A stretch of DNA of 64,000 nt, taken from assembly GCF_000377705.1 (NCBI RefSeq), contig NZ_KB898624.1, forward strand, positions 240,516 to 304,515, in the 5' to 3' direction. The notes under the pieces are model-generated. The model searched no databases. It was not told the DNA's origin and saw only the letters and a list, made by a program, of their open reading frames with translations. This DNA comes from Salsuginibacillus kocurii DSM 18087 (GTDB taxonomy: Bacteria; Bacillota; Bacilli; Bacillales; Marinococcaceae). The position numbers and the translations under genes were made by a program. Within the stretch, counting starts at the first letter, position 1, and every line of letters starts with the position of its first letter. This document shows, piece after piece, positions 19,195-29,040 of this stretch.

Positions 19195-21450
19195 TTACGG
19201 ACGAATAGACTGTAAAAGTTTCAGGACTAAGCCTTTCATATCTTCAAATTCATCATAGCCAACACAAGACGGGCATCCTCTCGAACAAGCACAAGCATGT
19301 AACAATTCAATCGATTCAGCAATTAATTCTTCAATATGAGCATATAATTGTTTGGCTAAGCCAATTCCGCCTGGATAATGATCATAGAGAAAAATCGTAG
19401 GTCTTTCTGAATGGTCAGCTTTTACTTGATAGGCTACATGAACGTCACTGCGATCGCTTAACGTAAAAACAGGGACTAAATGTTCAAATAATAGGCTGAT
19501 ACCAAGCAACGCCTTTTCGAACGTATCATGGCCATCAGTATAGAGCATTTCATCATCAAGTTCTAACCATGAAGCTTGGGTATGAATCTCCTCTTGAGGC
19601 AAGTGAATTGGCCCGGAACCGATTGTTTCGTAAGTCGATAGCTTCAGTTTTTTAAAAAGGCTGGGCATAATGGTTACTGCAACATCCCCGAAACCAGCTG
19701 CGTGTTTACCCATCTCCCGATATTGATCGATATCAAGTACATATAAGCGTACATTTAAATTAGCATCAGTGAAATATTCAACATCTACCTCTTTTACATA
19801 AGCTTTTTTCTCTTCCCAATCTAGTTCTTCCACTTGAAATTGAGTACCTTGATGCAAATAAATAGCCTCTTCATGCAGCAACGTCATTGCACTAAACCGA
19901 TCCATTTCCCCAATAATTTGTACGTTTGCAGGTACGGTTTGATCGACAATTACTACATTTTCCTGTGAAGCGGAGCGCAAACTAACATTGTGGGCCGGGA
20001 AGGCCTGATCCATCCAATACCATTTGCCAGCGCGCTTATGCAGAACACCTTCTTCGTTTAAAAAGTCCAGAATTTCACTAATCTCTTCTTCGCCAAATGA
20101 TTCTTCTTCGGTAAATGGCAGTTCATATGCTGCACATTTTAAGTGATCAACTAAAATAACAAGATTATCTGGGTGAATCCTGGCATGTTCAGGGGAGGCA
20201 CTAAAAAAGTACTCGGGATGCTGAGTCATATATTGATCGATTGGGGCAGCACCAGCAACCATAACCACCAAAGACTCTTCATTTCGTCTGCCTGCCCTTC
20301 CAGCTTGCTGCCATGTGCTGGCAATTGAACCAGGATAGCCGGTCATTACACAGACTTGCAGCTGCCCTATGTCCATACCAAGTTCAAGAGCATTGGTACT
20401 TACTACACCTTTCACACTGCCATTGCGAAGTCCTTTCTCAATATTTCGCCGCTCACCCGGCAAGTATCCACCGCGGTAGGCTTGTATTGATTTTTGACCG
20501 AACTCTTTTTTTACCAGCTCTTGTAAGTGGCTTAAAATGACTTCCACCCTAACACGACTTTTAGCAAAAACAATGGTTTGAATACCTTCTTTTAAAAACC
20601 GTTCAGCTAAGTAGGTGCTGTCTTTTGAAGCGCTGCGTCGAATGTTCATTTGTGAGTGCACGACCGGAGGGTTATAAATAGCAAAATGCTTTTTTCCTCG
20701 CGGCGCTCCATTGTTGTCAACTAAGGTGATCTCTTTCCCAGTTAACGTTTCAGCTAATTCTTTAGGATTAGCTATAGTTGCTGAAGTTGTAATAAACTGT
20801 GGATCACTTCCATAGTACGCAGCCAAACGCTTTAAACGACGTATTACATTCGCTACATGACTGCCAAACACTCCCCGATACGTATGAAGTTCATCGATAA
20901 CAATGTATTTGAGGTTTTCAAATAATGAAACCCACTTGGTGTGATGAGGAAGGATTGCAGAATGAAGCATGTCCGGATTAGTGATGACAATATGGCCTGC
21001 CTTGCGAATTTTTTGCCTGATGGCAGGCTGGGTATCTCCATCATACGTATAACTGTTAATCGGTATATTTAACTGTTCAATCCACTCATTTAACTCGTTT
21101 TTTTGATCTTGGGCTAAAGCCTTCGTAGGAAATAGATATAACGCTCTCGCTGAAGCGTCATTTACTATATCATTTACAACAGGAAGGTTGTAACAGAGCG
21201 TTTTTCCAGACGCTGTGGGTGTAACTGCTACGATATTTTTCCCGCCTTGGATAAAATCATAAGCATCTCGCTGATGAGTATATAAAGAGGAAATACCTCT
21301 TGTTTGTAAAGAAGCATGGAGCCTGGCATCAAGTGAAGCTGGAAAAGAAGCATACACAGCTTCTTTAGAAGGGACTTCTTCCCAGTGAACGACTTGAGGC
21401 TCTGCTGCTAGTTCATTGATCAGATTTTCGAATGAATGTTTGCCGAACAT
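19195..21450 (-). CDS. mrfA: DEAD/DEAH-box helicase MrfA (YprA)
   Basis: Superfamily 2 helicase of 751 residues that, with MrfB, repairs mitomycin C adducts outside canonical excision repair in Bacillus subtilis. Walker A is TPTASGKTLC, motif II is the DELH box in VIDELHTYRG, and the helicase C domain has QQAGRAGRRNE. The C-terminal DUF1998 region carries the four-Cys zinc site CACSRGCPSC. GAGGTG lies six bases before the ATG at 21450; an earlier GTG overlaps that site. Confidence 0.93.
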   Translation of the reverse strand: MFGKHSFENLINELAAEPQVVHWEEVPSKEAVYASFPASLDARLHASLQTRGISSLYTHQRDAYDFIQGGKNIVAVTPTASGKTLCYNLPVVNDIVNDASARALYLFPTKALAQDQKNELNEWIEQLNIPINSYTYDGDTQPAIRQKIRKAGHIVITNPDMLHSAILPHHTKWVSLFENLKYIVIDELHTYRGVFGSHVANVIRRLKRLAAYYGSDPQFITTSATIANPKELAETLTGKEITLVDNNGAPRGKKHFAIYNPPVVHSQMNIRRSASKDSTYLAERFLKEGIQTIVFAKSRVRVEVILSHLQELVKKEFGQKSIQAYRGGYLPGERRNIEKGLRNGSVKGVVSTNALELGMDIGQLQVCVMTGYPGSIASTWQQAGRAGRRNEESLVVMVAGAAPIDQYMTQHPEYFFSASPEHARIHPDNLVILVDHLKCAAYELPFTEEESFGEEEISEILDFLNEEGVLHKRAGKWYWMDQAFPAHNVSLRSASQENVVIVDQTVPANVQIIGEMDRFSAMTLLHEEAIYLHQGTQFQVEELDWEEKKAYVKEVDVEYFTDANLNVRLYVLDIDQYREMGKHAAGFGDVAVTIMPSLFKKLKLSTYETIGSGPIHLPQEEIHTQASWLELDDEMLYTDGHDTFEKALLGISLLFEHLVPVFTLSDRSDVHVAYQVKADHSERPTIFLYDHYPGGIGLAKQLYAHIEELIAESIELLHACACSRGCPSCVGYDEFEDMKGLVLKLLQSIRP

Positions 21451-21523
21451 AAGTTTCACCTCACTCTTATTTTATCATATCCTCACCTCTTCTTTGTTCT
21501 TTAAAGGTGAGATATTAAAAGAA

Positions 21524-21553
21524 GCTCGTCCCTTTATAAAAAAGAAACGAGCT
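21524..21553 (-). terminator. Hairpin terminator between a small gene and mrfA
   Basis: AGCTCGT / ACGAGCT arms with a partly paired centre and TCTTTTA on the minus-strand side. It follows the 58-residue gene. Confidence 0.7.
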
Positions 21554-21557
21554 AGGC

Positions 21558-21734
21558 CTATACTATATAGTAAACGTTGGTTGGTTTTGATTCGTCTGGA
21601 TGATGTACTTCATCAAGTCGTTCGATATAAAGCTTTTCTAGTTCACTTTCGTCTAAGCGTAACAGGAGAGAACGGGGGATTCCACAAAGCGAAACGAGCA
21701 AGTTAATAATCTCTTCTCGACGAACATTGTCCAC
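21558..21734 (-). CDS. Small protein of 58 residues, unknown function
   Basis: Begins with GTG at 21734, preceded by AAAGGAGGAACG at ideal spacing. The protein starts MDNVRREEIINLLVSLCG and ends HHPDESKPTNVYYIV. The N-terminal half is predicted helical (SELEKLYIERLDE), the tail is polar. I do not recognise the family; short Bacillus proteins with similar layout exist. A good ribosome site, full-length frame and terminator support it as real. Confidence 0.65.
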   Translation of the reverse strand: MDNVRREEIINLLVSLCGIPRSLLLRLDESELEKLYIERLDEVHHPDESKPTNVYYIV

Positions 21735-22180
21735 TAACGTTCCTCCTTTCTAATACTATCGCAGAATGTAATGTATTAGCTGATAGCAAAAAGCAAAGAC
21801 GTTAACTTGATTTATTACACGACTAGAGTTTATCTTATTATGATATATATTATAAGTGATTTTAATCATTCTTTCAATTTTTAAAATACGGTGTGTGAAA
21901 TTTTATAAGTGCATGGTAGGTTCTAACCTTTTCCATATGATCTTCATCCTTCCTGCAAGCGTTCTCTTCATTCCTTTTACATTGCTTGCTCACGGCCTTG
22001 CTGGTCCTCTTTTGGCAGAAAAGAAAGCCGCATACAACTAAGTAGTTCCGATAACGTGGAGAAAACTTAAAATCGCAGCCTAAACACGTATATACAAGGG
22101 AATTAGCAATACAATTAACACACAAAATAGAGCTTGGGAGGTCGTTCTTATTGACTAACGCCACCTTTACTTGAAGATGC
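21735..22180. other. AT-rich intergenic stretch without a convincing gene
   Basis: No supported gene. An open frame on the minus strand (21874-22248) overlaps the tail of the broken nucleotidyltransferase in another frame and is judged spurious. The stretch contains one copy (21885-21914) of a 30-base motif also found at 53520-53549. Confidence 0.6.
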
Positions 22181-22746
22181 TTAAATGTGATGAACCCTAA
22201 TTTTGTGCCAGATTGCTTTCCAATTTTTCTTAATAATTCGTTCCTCATATATTGCAGCTCTTTCTTTGGTCTCTTGAAAATATGGTGTCGGCTTCAACTC
22301 TAAATTTAATATATCGTCTATACCACAAGGAGCAGTAAGAATTAGTTTGTTATTCTTGTCTAGTTCACACCAAGAGCAGTTGCTGTCTCTGGAAACTTAG
22401 AAATAGCATCCTCTGAGGAAATATAAGGTGGAATGTCATTTATAACGTGCATTCTTGCTTCATTTTTAATAGACCAAGGTATATCAGGAAGAATTTCTCT
22501 CAATTCTGCTTCCATTTCTTTTTCAGTATTCTCATCAATGTTTTTATCATCAAAATATATAACATCCACATCTGGAGTATTTGTCCTATTTTCAAATACG
22601 TGTAATGTATCCCAGATTTTAGAACGTACAAATCCTGCACATATCCACCAATCTGGCAAGTTTAGTTTACTCGCAGCCTTAACTATTTCCATCATTCTAT
22701 CATCATTTTGAATTAACTTTACTACATCCTCTTGAGTCTTTAACAC
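22181..22746 (-). pseudogene. Nucleotidyltransferase family protein (DUF925 type), frameshifted
   Basis: The first 128 residues (LPDWWICAGFVRSKIWDTLH, PDVDVIYFDD, IPPYISSEDAISKFPETATALG) are a clear member of the small nucleotidyltransferase family of about 185-190 residues. The frame then stops at TAG (22360). In the next frame the missing C terminus continues without a break: LTAPCGIDDILNLELKP, TPYFQETKERAAIYEERI and IIKKNWKAIWHKI, up to TAA at 22181-22183. One missing base in GGTGTGAACTAGACAAG explains this. The gene is either a recent pseudogene or carries a sequencing error. The function of the intact family is not well known. Confidence 0.85.
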
Positions 22747-23156
22747 CCAATCCCTCCTTTACTTACGAACATACATTCTATTATATCACAATAAAACAAT
22801 AAAGGAGGATTATTACATTAAACTGCCCGTTAATAAAGAACTGAATTTTCATAATATTAAAATGTATTCACCACATCATATTATAAATCCTTGAGTTTTC
22901 TGGAGAAAGATTAAAATCATATCTCAAATAACAAGTAAAATAGCACACTTTAAATCACACGATGACAACATCTATGGTTAAGTCGTTAGTTGGGGTGCTA
23001 TTTGCTATTTTATTGATATGATCTTAAAAAACGTTAATTAATCAACAAAAACACCTAAGCAATTTAATGCGCTACAAGGTATGCTAATTCATACGCCATT
23101 TACAATGTTTCTCCACAAAAACGGAGCTACTTAGCATACAACCCATTCCTCGTACA
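22747..23156. other. Long AT-rich non-coding stretch
   Basis: No supported gene. It holds an inverted repeat AATAGCAC (22939-22946) / GTGCTATT (22995-23002) around a 48-base interior and small hairpins near 23085-23125. It may be decayed sequence; I see no transposase remnant. Confidence 0.45.
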
Positions 23157-23188
23157 AACCCCCTGCTCCAAAAACGGAACAGGGGGTT
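23157..23188 (-). terminator. Rho-independent terminator downstream of the chemoreceptor gene
   Basis: AACCCCCTGTTCC / GGAGCAGGGGGTT stem, 77 bases past the stop on the minus strand; the tail is GGGGGTTTGT. Confidence 0.75.
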
Positions 23189-23265
23189 CTAAGACCTTTT
23201 AATACATATTCATGTTTTATTACGTTTCGATTACGTAAACTCGGTGGTGTTTGCATATGACACGT

Positions 23266-25308
23266 TTAATCAGCGTTGTAGCGAAATGCTTTGGCTTTTT
23301 CATTCATTTCCTCGCTCCAGTGGTTTAACGACTCAGCTGATTCAGCTACACTGTAGAGCGCATTTAACTGTTCATCAGATGATGCACTAATCTCTTCACT
23401 AGCTGAGGCCATGTGCTCTATTTGCTCATTCGTATCTTCTAACGATTGAAGCATGTGTTCTTTTCTCTCGTCCATATGTCTTGTGTCCTGCGAAATAGTT
23501 TCAAGCGAACTCGACAATTGGTTAACCAGTTCAGTTAAGCGCTCGAATACTTGGTTGGTTTTGTCCGTTGCTTCTGTTTGTGTTTCATTTGCTTTTAAGT
23601 TTTGATTCATTGCTTCTGTAACCGCCTGGGTTTCTTCTTTAATATCACTGAGCATTTCATTTACTTCAGTTGTTAAACCAGACGTCTGTTCAGCCAATTT
23701 ACGTACTTCATCTGCTACCACTGAAAACCCTTTGCCGTGCTCTCCTGCTCTAGCTGCTTCAATACTTGCATTTAGTGCAAGTAGATTCGTTTGTTCTGAT
23801 ACATCCTGAATCGAAGTCATTGTTGATGAAATGTTTTCAACTTGTCCGCTTAAATCGTTTACTTTTTTGGCTGCTACGTGAACATGGTGAGTAGCAGCAG
23901 CAGAGCTTTCAGTTAAATGGGTCATTTCCGCTTGGCCGCGAGCATTTTCTTTTTCTTGTCTGCTAGATAACTCATTCATAGAGGAGATCGAAGCAGTTAT
24001 ACCATCAATACTAGCCGCCAATTGATAAGTGTTTTCTTTTGTTTCCCCTGTTTGAGTAGCTACTTTGGCAGCAGAGGCTGCAACTTCATCAATGGCTTTA
24101 TGAATGTCTTGACTTGAAGCGGTTGTTTCTTGTGAAACTGCGCTTAATTGTTCAGCCGACGATTGTAGGTCGCCACCCGTTTGTGCCACTGAGGCAAGAA
24201 GATGCCCCATTTCATCAGTCATCGTTTTAAATTGGTCACTTAGCTCGCCAATTTCATCGTTGCTCTCCACTTTGGATTCAACGGTTAAATCACCAGCTCC
24301 TGCCTCTTTCATTTTTTCTTTCAAAAAGGTCAGATGTTTGGTCAAACGACCAGAGAACCAATAAATAATAATAACGGCAATGCTTAGGAGAACTGTCCCA
24401 ACGATTATAAGTTGAGTAAGCAGACGATGCAAAGGAGTTAAATACGTATCTTCAGGAACTGAGATTCCTAATGTCCAACCTGTTGTTGGTATTTCATCTA
24501 TGTATAAGAGTTGACTTTCATCATCATGGACAGTCAGCATCTCACCCTCGGTAAATTCGGATTCTACCTCTTTACCAAACTGATCGGCTACTGTGTCTTC
24601 CATCACTCTCTCTTCATCGGCATGGGCTATAAATTGACCACTATCCGCAATTAGAAAGGCTTCTCCTTCCCCGTTTATATTCAACGCACTTATATGGTTC
24701 TGTAATGTGCTAAGGTCAATATCAGCAGTAACTACCCCTACGTTCTCCCCGTCAGCAGTTGCTATCGGATAAGAAGTAGTAACCATCGTTATGCCTGTTT
24801 CTTCATCTTCATAAGGTTCTGTCCAAACAGCTTCTCCCTCAGCGGCATTCATGCCTGCTTCGTACCACTCCCAGGCATGAAAATCGTAAGAAGGGTCTTC
24901 ATACATGTCCGTATATAAGGCGTCATCCCCCTCTTTATATACATAAGGGCCAAAGTATTCTTCATTTGCAAAATAAAAAGGCTCAAACCACACACCTACT
25001 CCTAGCGTATCTTCATTCGCCCAAATGATATCTTCTAACATGGCAACAATATCTTCTCTATCACTCTCTTCTGCTTGAGTACTTACAACGGCACCAAGCG
25101 ATTCAGCAATACGCTGGTGCGATAAGGCGTTACGTTCAGTAGCTTCAATAGCTGTTCCACTTTCAGATACCATTTGATTTTTCAAAGCAGTTTCTAATTG
25201 ATGATAAGAAGTCAGATAAGCAATAAGTGAAATAACAATACCAAAGCCTATAATTAATGGTATAAAAAGCAATAACATTTTTGCGCGCAGGGTTTTTTGT
25301 CGTTTCAA
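23266..25308 (-). CDS. Methyl-accepting chemotaxis protein with dCache sensor
   Basis: Transmembrane chemoreceptor of about 680 residues. A first membrane segment ([21 protein letters not shown], near 12-33) and a second ([19 protein letters not shown], near 300) flank a long extracellular domain rich in Asp/Glu with the dCache pattern ([32 protein letters not shown]). HAMP follows, then the signalling domain with the conserved tip [23 protein letters not shown] split across the hairpin. The start is uncertain: GGGGG abuts an ATG at 25317 and is nine bases from a TTG at 25308. The ligand is unknown; amino acids or carboxylates are usual for dCache. Confidence 0.9.
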   Translation of the reverse strand: MKRQKTLRAKMLLLFIPLIIGFGIVISLIAYLTSYHQLETALKNQMVSESGTAIEATERNALSHQRIAESLGAVVSTQAEESDREDIVAMLEDIIWANEDTLGVGVWFEPFYFANEEYFGPYVYKEGDDALYTDMYEDPSYDFHAWEWYEAGMNAAEGEAVWTEPYEDEETGITMVTTSYPIATADGENVGVVTADIDLSTLQNHISALNINGEGEAFLIADSGQFIAHADEERVMEDTVADQFGKEVESEFTEGEMLTVHDDESQLLYIDEIPTTGWTLGISVPEDTYLTPLHRLLTQLIIVGTVLLSIAVIIIYWFSGRLTKHLTFLKEKMKEAGAGDLTVESKVESNDEIGELSDQFKTMTDEMGHLLASVAQTGGDLQSSAEQLSAVSQETTASSQDIHKAIDEVAASAAKVATQTGETKENTYQLAASIDGITASISSMNELSSRQEKENARGQAEMTHLTESSAAATHHVHVAAKKVNDLSGQVENISSTMTSIQDVSEQTNLLALNASIEAARAGEHGKGFSVVADEVRKLAEQTSGLTTEVNEMLSDIKEETQAVTEAMNQNLKANETQTEATDKTNQVFERLTELVNQLSSSLETISQDTRHMDERKEHMLQSLEDTNEQIEHMASASEEISASSDEQLNALYSVAESAESLNHWSEEMNEKAKAFRYNAD

Positions 25309-25498
25309 CCCAATCATCCCCCAACGATTTATCTAGTTCATTTACACTAGTAAGAGTATAACGGAAATTCCATACAAAATATACAATAAAACAAAAACAT
25401 TTAATAATTACAAAACATTTTAAATAATATTCTTATGCAACTGTGGTCTTTACTTTTTCAAACGGCAACACTCTAAAGCATTTCATTTACACAACACA

Positions 25499-25534
25499 AA
25501 AAACCCTCGATCCATTTTTCGGATCGAGAGTTTT
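25499..25534 (-). terminator. Rho-independent terminator of the 34-residue protein gene
   Basis: CTCGATCC / GGATCGAG stem flanked by an A/T-rich extension, ending in GGGTTTTTTG on the minus strand. Confidence 0.85.
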
Positions 25535-25561
25535 AAAGTGGGACAGCTAAGGTACAACCAA

Positions 25562-25666
25562 TTATTTAGTTGTGGTGTAATAGTCGTTAATCATTTCAAG
25601 AACTGATTTGTCTTCACGAACTGGTTTAAAGCGACGTTCATTGTTTTTCTGGGCAGCTCTTTTCAT
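25562..25666 (-). CDS. Very small basic protein (34 residues), unknown
   Basis: ATG at 25666 preceded by AAGGAG at nine bases; the frame reads MKRAAQKNNERRFKPVREDK and ends NDYYTTTK. The N-terminal half is strongly basic (Lys/Arg), the C-terminal half has an amphipathic stretch SVLEMINDYY. A strong terminator directly follows. The ribosome site plus terminator make a real short gene likely; I do not recognise a family. Confidence 0.6.
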   Translation of the reverse strand: MKRAAQKNNERRFKPVREDKSVLEMINDYYTTTK

Positions 25667-26016
25667 TACGATCAGCTCCTTCACTTTCATTGATTTATTT
25701 AAGTTACTTATAGTATACGCCGTTGTTATAAAACAGTCAACGATAAAATTAAAATTTTATATAACACAACTGCCTATTTTTTATTAATTCTCTTCAACTT
25801 TCTATACAAAACCTCTTTTGTACTACAACAACCAAGTTAGAAAAACTCACTGTCTAGCTATTGCTACTGCATCTGATTTGTTGATGTAGGGATTTATGTT
25901 GTCTCAATACGTTTGTATTTTAGGGATACGTGTTATTTCCTCTGACCCTCCCTTCCCCGTATCCACATTTTACAAACTGCTGTATTTCTACCTCTGCATA
26001 ACAAAAAGTATTAAAA
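25667..26016. other. Intergenic stretch without a visible gene
   Basis: AT-rich, 350 bases between the cheV terminator and the 34-residue gene. Presumably holds the promoter of the small gene. No RNA gene or repeat recognised. Confidence 0.4.
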
Positions 26017-26045
26017 AACAGCCGCACTTATACAGAACGGCTGTT
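26017..26045 (-). terminator. Terminator overlapping the cheV stop codon
   Basis: AACAGCCG / CGGCTGTT stem followed by TTTTAATAC on the minus strand. The 5' arm is formed by the last sense codons of cheV. Confidence 0.85.
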
Positions 26046-26963
26046 ACTTTCATTATTAAAAAAAGAATCTACAGTTTCGACTAAGCTTACAATTTCAGGT
26101 TTACTTACTTGAGCATCGGCGCCTACTTTTTCCCCTTTATGATACAGATCTTCAGTAATTAAGGAAGAAAAAACAATGACTGGCAAATGTTGGAGTTCCG
26201 GTTCATCTTTTACTTTTACTGTTAAATGGTGTCCATCCATTTGCGGCATTTCAATATCAGTAATAATGATATCGACTTCGTTATGGGATTTTTCTCCAGC
26301 ACTTATGCGTTGTAAATACTCCCAGGCCTCTTTACCGTTTGTAAACATACGTACATTTTCATAGCCTGCCTCTCCCAACGTATCTTCCAACAGCTTTCTT
26401 AGAATGGGAGAATCTTCTGCTATGACAATGTTTATATTTTGTCGTTCCCGGTTGTTAAGCCGCTTTATGTCTTGTGCATTTCCAGCCGCTTCTGGGGCAA
26501 TGTCTACTACGATTTTTTCATAATCCAGTAATAGCGCCATCGCATTCTCCATTTTTACTACACCAATCGTATGAGCATGAATCCCTTGCGATATTTCATT
26601 CGGTTTTTCAATTTGTTCCCAAGAAATGCGGTGAATACGGGAGACACTGTGAACATGAAAAGCAACCTTCATTTGATTAAGTTCTGCGATTACAAACTTA
26701 TCCTGGCTGCTTTCAGGCACGTCATTTTCTAGACCGAGAACGGCTGCTAAATTAATGACTGGCATCACTTCATCACGAAGTCTAATCATTCCTTCTACGT
26801 GTTGATGCTTATTTGGAGTTTCTGTCACTTCTACAGGCTGAATAATTTCCCTTACTTTAAGTACGTTAATTCCAAACGTGCCGGAGCCCACGGAAAACAT
26901 AACTAACTCTAGTTCATTTGTACCGCTGTCTAACAGGATATTTGAATTATTTTTTTGGATCAT
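26028..26963 (-). CDS. cheV: Chemotaxis coupling protein CheV (CheW + receiver)
   Basis: Cytoplasmic adaptor that couples chemoreceptors to CheA and adapts by phosphorylation. Residues 1-160 form a CheW domain (GTFGINVLKVREIIQPVEVT, GMIRLRDEVMPVINLAA). Residues about 180-305 form a receiver domain with the acidic pocket in IVIAEDSPILRK, the phosphorylated Asp in DIIITDIEMPQMDG and the conserved Lys in AQVSKPE. The length of 311 matches Bacillus CheV (about 303). A receptor gene lies nearby, but other chemotaxis genes are not in the window. Confidence 0.93.
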   Translation of the reverse strand: MIQKNNSNILLDSGTNELELVMFSVGSGTFGINVLKVREIIQPVEVTETPNKHQHVEGMIRLRDEVMPVINLAAVLGLENDVPESSQDKFVIAELNQMKVAFHVHSVSRIHRISWEQIEKPNEISQGIHAHTIGVVKMENAMALLLDYEKIVVDIAPEAAGNAQDIKRLNNRERQNINIVIAEDSPILRKLLEDTLGEAGYENVRMFTNGKEAWEYLQRISAGEKSHNEVDIIITDIEMPQMDGHHLTVKVKDEPELQHLPVIVFSSLITEDLYHKGEKVGADAQVSKPEIVSLVETVDSFFNNESNSRSV

Positions 26964-27075
26964 TTGTTGAAATCCTCCCTCACCCTATACCAAAGGTTAT
27001 ATGCATTAATCGTACCTAGGATTCATATAGAACACAAGCTTAATTTATCAAAAAGTAATATTGTCTTAATTAAAA

Positions 27076-27108
27076 AAGAGGAGGTTCCCACTGCGGGGAC
27101 CTCCTTCT
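27076..27108 (-). terminator. Rho-independent terminator of the opuA operon
   Basis: AAGGAGGTCCCC / GGGAACCTCCTCTT stem with GCAGT loop and TTTTTTAATT on the minus strand, 33 bases past the opuAC stop. Confidence 0.9.
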
Positions 27109-27140
27109 TCATCTTAGCTATGGTGTTAAACCATGATCAA

Positions 27141-28130
27141 TTAATCTTGGAGATCTTCGATGGAGTCAATGTCCATATATTCTGGAACAACTAGACCGAT
27201 AGCAGCACCTTCTAGATTTGCTCCAAGGTCTTCAAAGTCCTCTTCCATCTGGCCATAATATTCTTCATGGGTTGCTGGAAGCCATGCAGCTACATGAGCA
27301 TCAGCGTCTCCACCAGCTACGGCGCTGAACATATGATTCGCTTCCATGGAACTCATGTCAACCTCATAACCAAGATCCTCAAGCACAGTAGCAACGACAT
27401 TAGTAGAGGCAATTTCAGTATCCCACGTTACATAAGCAAGTTCAATGGACTCACCGTCTACTTCATCGACACCGTCTGTCCATTCATTAACCGTGTCTTC
27501 ATTTTCTTCAATCCAAGCTTGAGCTGCTTCTTGTTCATCAGCTCCATCGTAGATTTCAAGCATAACTTCTTCCATATCCTCAGAAGTCCAGGAGAAGTTG
27601 TCCAAGACTTCATATGCTTCTGGCTGGTCTTCTTCTAAGCCTTCACGCACAATGGTATGGATATCTTCAGCTTCACCGAAGGAACCTTCTGGGTCATCAA
27701 GATATTTAAGGTCATATTCTTGGAACTTCCAGTGCGGGTCCCAACCTGTTACGATAATAGGTTCTTCATTTTCAATCGCAGAACCAAGCTCACCTGTCAT
27801 CGCTGCATCTGAACTTGCCATCACTTCAAAATCTAGGTCGTAATCTTCTACTGCTTGTTCAGCGGCTGCCATAACACCAGCACCAGCATCAATACCTGTG
27901 ATCGTATACTCTAATTCTTCATTGTAATTTTCTCCTGCTGCTTCTTCATCAGCATCTTCGTCTTCTTCTTCCTCTTCTTCGTCGTCGTCTTCGTCTTCTT
28001 CCTCAGCTTCTTCTACATCATCACCATTTTCTTCAACGCCATCTTCTTCTTCATCCGCACCGCAACCAGCAGCGACAAGAGTTAATGACAAACCAGTGAC
28101 AACACCAAATCTTTTCCAGCTTTTAATCAA
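27141..28130 (-). CDS. opuAC: Glycine betaine-binding lipoprotein OpuAC
   Basis: Substrate-binding lipoprotein of the OpuA compatible-solute transporter. The signal peptide ends in the lipobox LVAAGC with the lipidated Cys23. A linker of about 45 residues made almost only of Glu and Asp follows, then the binding domain (ITGIDAGAGVMAAAEQAV; ENEEPIIVTGWDPHWKF; YVTWDTEIASTNVVATVL; HVAAWLPATHEEYY) with the Trp residues that cage quaternary ammonium groups. Third gene of opuAA-AB-AC, 73 bases after opuAB. The extreme acidity fits an outward-facing protein of a halophile or alkaliphile. Confidence 0.93.
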   Translation of the reverse strand: MIKSWKRFGVVTGLSLTLVAAGCGADEEEDGVEENGDDVEEAEEEDEDDDEEEEEEDEDADEEAAGENYNEELEYTITGIDAGAGVMAAAEQAVEDYDLDFEVMASSDAAMTGELGSAIENEEPIIVTGWDPHWKFQEYDLKYLDDPEGSFGEAEDIHTIVREGLEEDQPEAYEVLDNFSWTSEDMEEVMLEIYDGADEQEAAQAWIEENEDTVNEWTDGVDEVDGESIELAYVTWDTEIASTNVVATVLEDLGYEVDMSSMEANHMFSAVAGGDADAHVAAWLPATHEEYYGQMEEDFEDLGANLEGAAIGLVVPEYMDIDSIEDLQD

Positions 28131-28203
28131 GGTTGACCTCTCCTTTTTCTCTTTTTTATTTATGATTAAACGTCAAAACGACGTAAAATCCAGTAAGGAT
28201 GAA

Positions 28204-29040
28204 TCATTTGCGCGACTGACCAAAGCTTTGTGTTAACCGGTCGAGAATAATGGCCAAAATAACAATTGCAATACCTGCTTCAAAACCGGCACCTGCCTGG
28301 TTACGACCAACCGCATAGTATACTTGCTGCCCTAAACCGGATGCGCCAATCATTGAAGCAATAACTACCATCGATAGAGCTAGCATAATCGTTTGGTTAA
28401 TACCTGCCATAATGGTTGTTTTAGCCATTGGAAGCTGTACTTTGAATAACTTCTGGGCACCAGTAGAACCAAAAGCATCTGCTGCTTCGATTACTTCAGT
28501 TGAAACTTGGCGAATACCAAGGTTTGTCAAGCGAATGGTTGGCGGCATAGCAAAGATTACAGAAGCTACTACCCCCGGCTCCATTCCAATTCCAAAGAAT
28601 GCAACTGCTGGAATCAAATAAACAAAGGCCGGCATCGTCTGCATAAAGTCGAGCACAGGCTTAATAATTTGTTCCATAACGCTATTTTTGGCCATCCAGA
28701 TTCCAACAGGAACCCCGATAAGAATGGATATAACTGTTGATGCAATTACAAGGGACAAGGTAAGTATCATATCATCCCAAAATTGTAAGTTATCAATCAA
28801 CAATAGTCCTGCAAGCACAGCAATGGTAAGGCTTGGGCTTCTGCCTGCAAATGTGTATGTTAACACGGTCAACGCAACGATAAATATCCACTCAGGAATG
28901 ACTCCTAACGAAGAAGTCAGGATCGTCAGGACAGCGCTGATTATCCCTTCAATACCATCAAATAAAAATGCTGCATTTGTAAGCCAATCTACAAAATCAT
29001 CAATCCACTCAGCTAGTGGAATCGGTGGAAACAGATCCAT
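28204..29040 (-). CDS. opuAB: Glycine betaine ABC transporter permease OpuAB
   Basis: Permease of 278 residues with about six to seven membrane segments. The EAA loop reads EAADAFGSTGAQKLFKVQLPMAKTTIMAG, typical of ProW/OpuAB (split here: EAADAFGSTGAQ, then KVQLPMAKTTIMAG). The start overlaps the end of opuAA by 32 bases and is preceded by GAGGTG inside opuAA, so translation is probably coupled. It forms the membrane channel of the transporter with OpuAA and OpuAC. Confidence 0.93.
   Translation of the reverse strand: MDLFPPIPLAEWIDDFVDWLTNAAFLFDGIEGIISAVLTILTSSLGVIPEWIFIVALTVLTYTFAGRSPSLTIAVLAGLLLIDNLQFWDDMILTLSLVIASTVISILIGVPVGIWMAKNSVMEQIIKPVLDFMQTMPAFVYLIPAVAFFGIGMEPGVVASVIFAMPPTIRLTNLGIRQVSTEVIEAADAFGSTGAQKLFKVQLPMAKTTIMAGINQTIMLALSMVVIASMIGASGLGQQVYYAVGRNQAGAGFEAGIAIVILAIILDRLTQSFGQSRK

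Noticed and set aside
21874-22248. Minus-strand frame of 124 residues with several Cys
   Set aside because: Its N-terminal part is the wrong frame of the broken nucleotidyltransferase C terminus, there is no good ribosome site, and the CxxC pairs do not match a known zinc protein.
23140-23200. att-like or insertion-sequence boundary in the long gap 22747-23265
   Set aside because: No target duplication, terminal repeats or transposase remnant could be found by eye.
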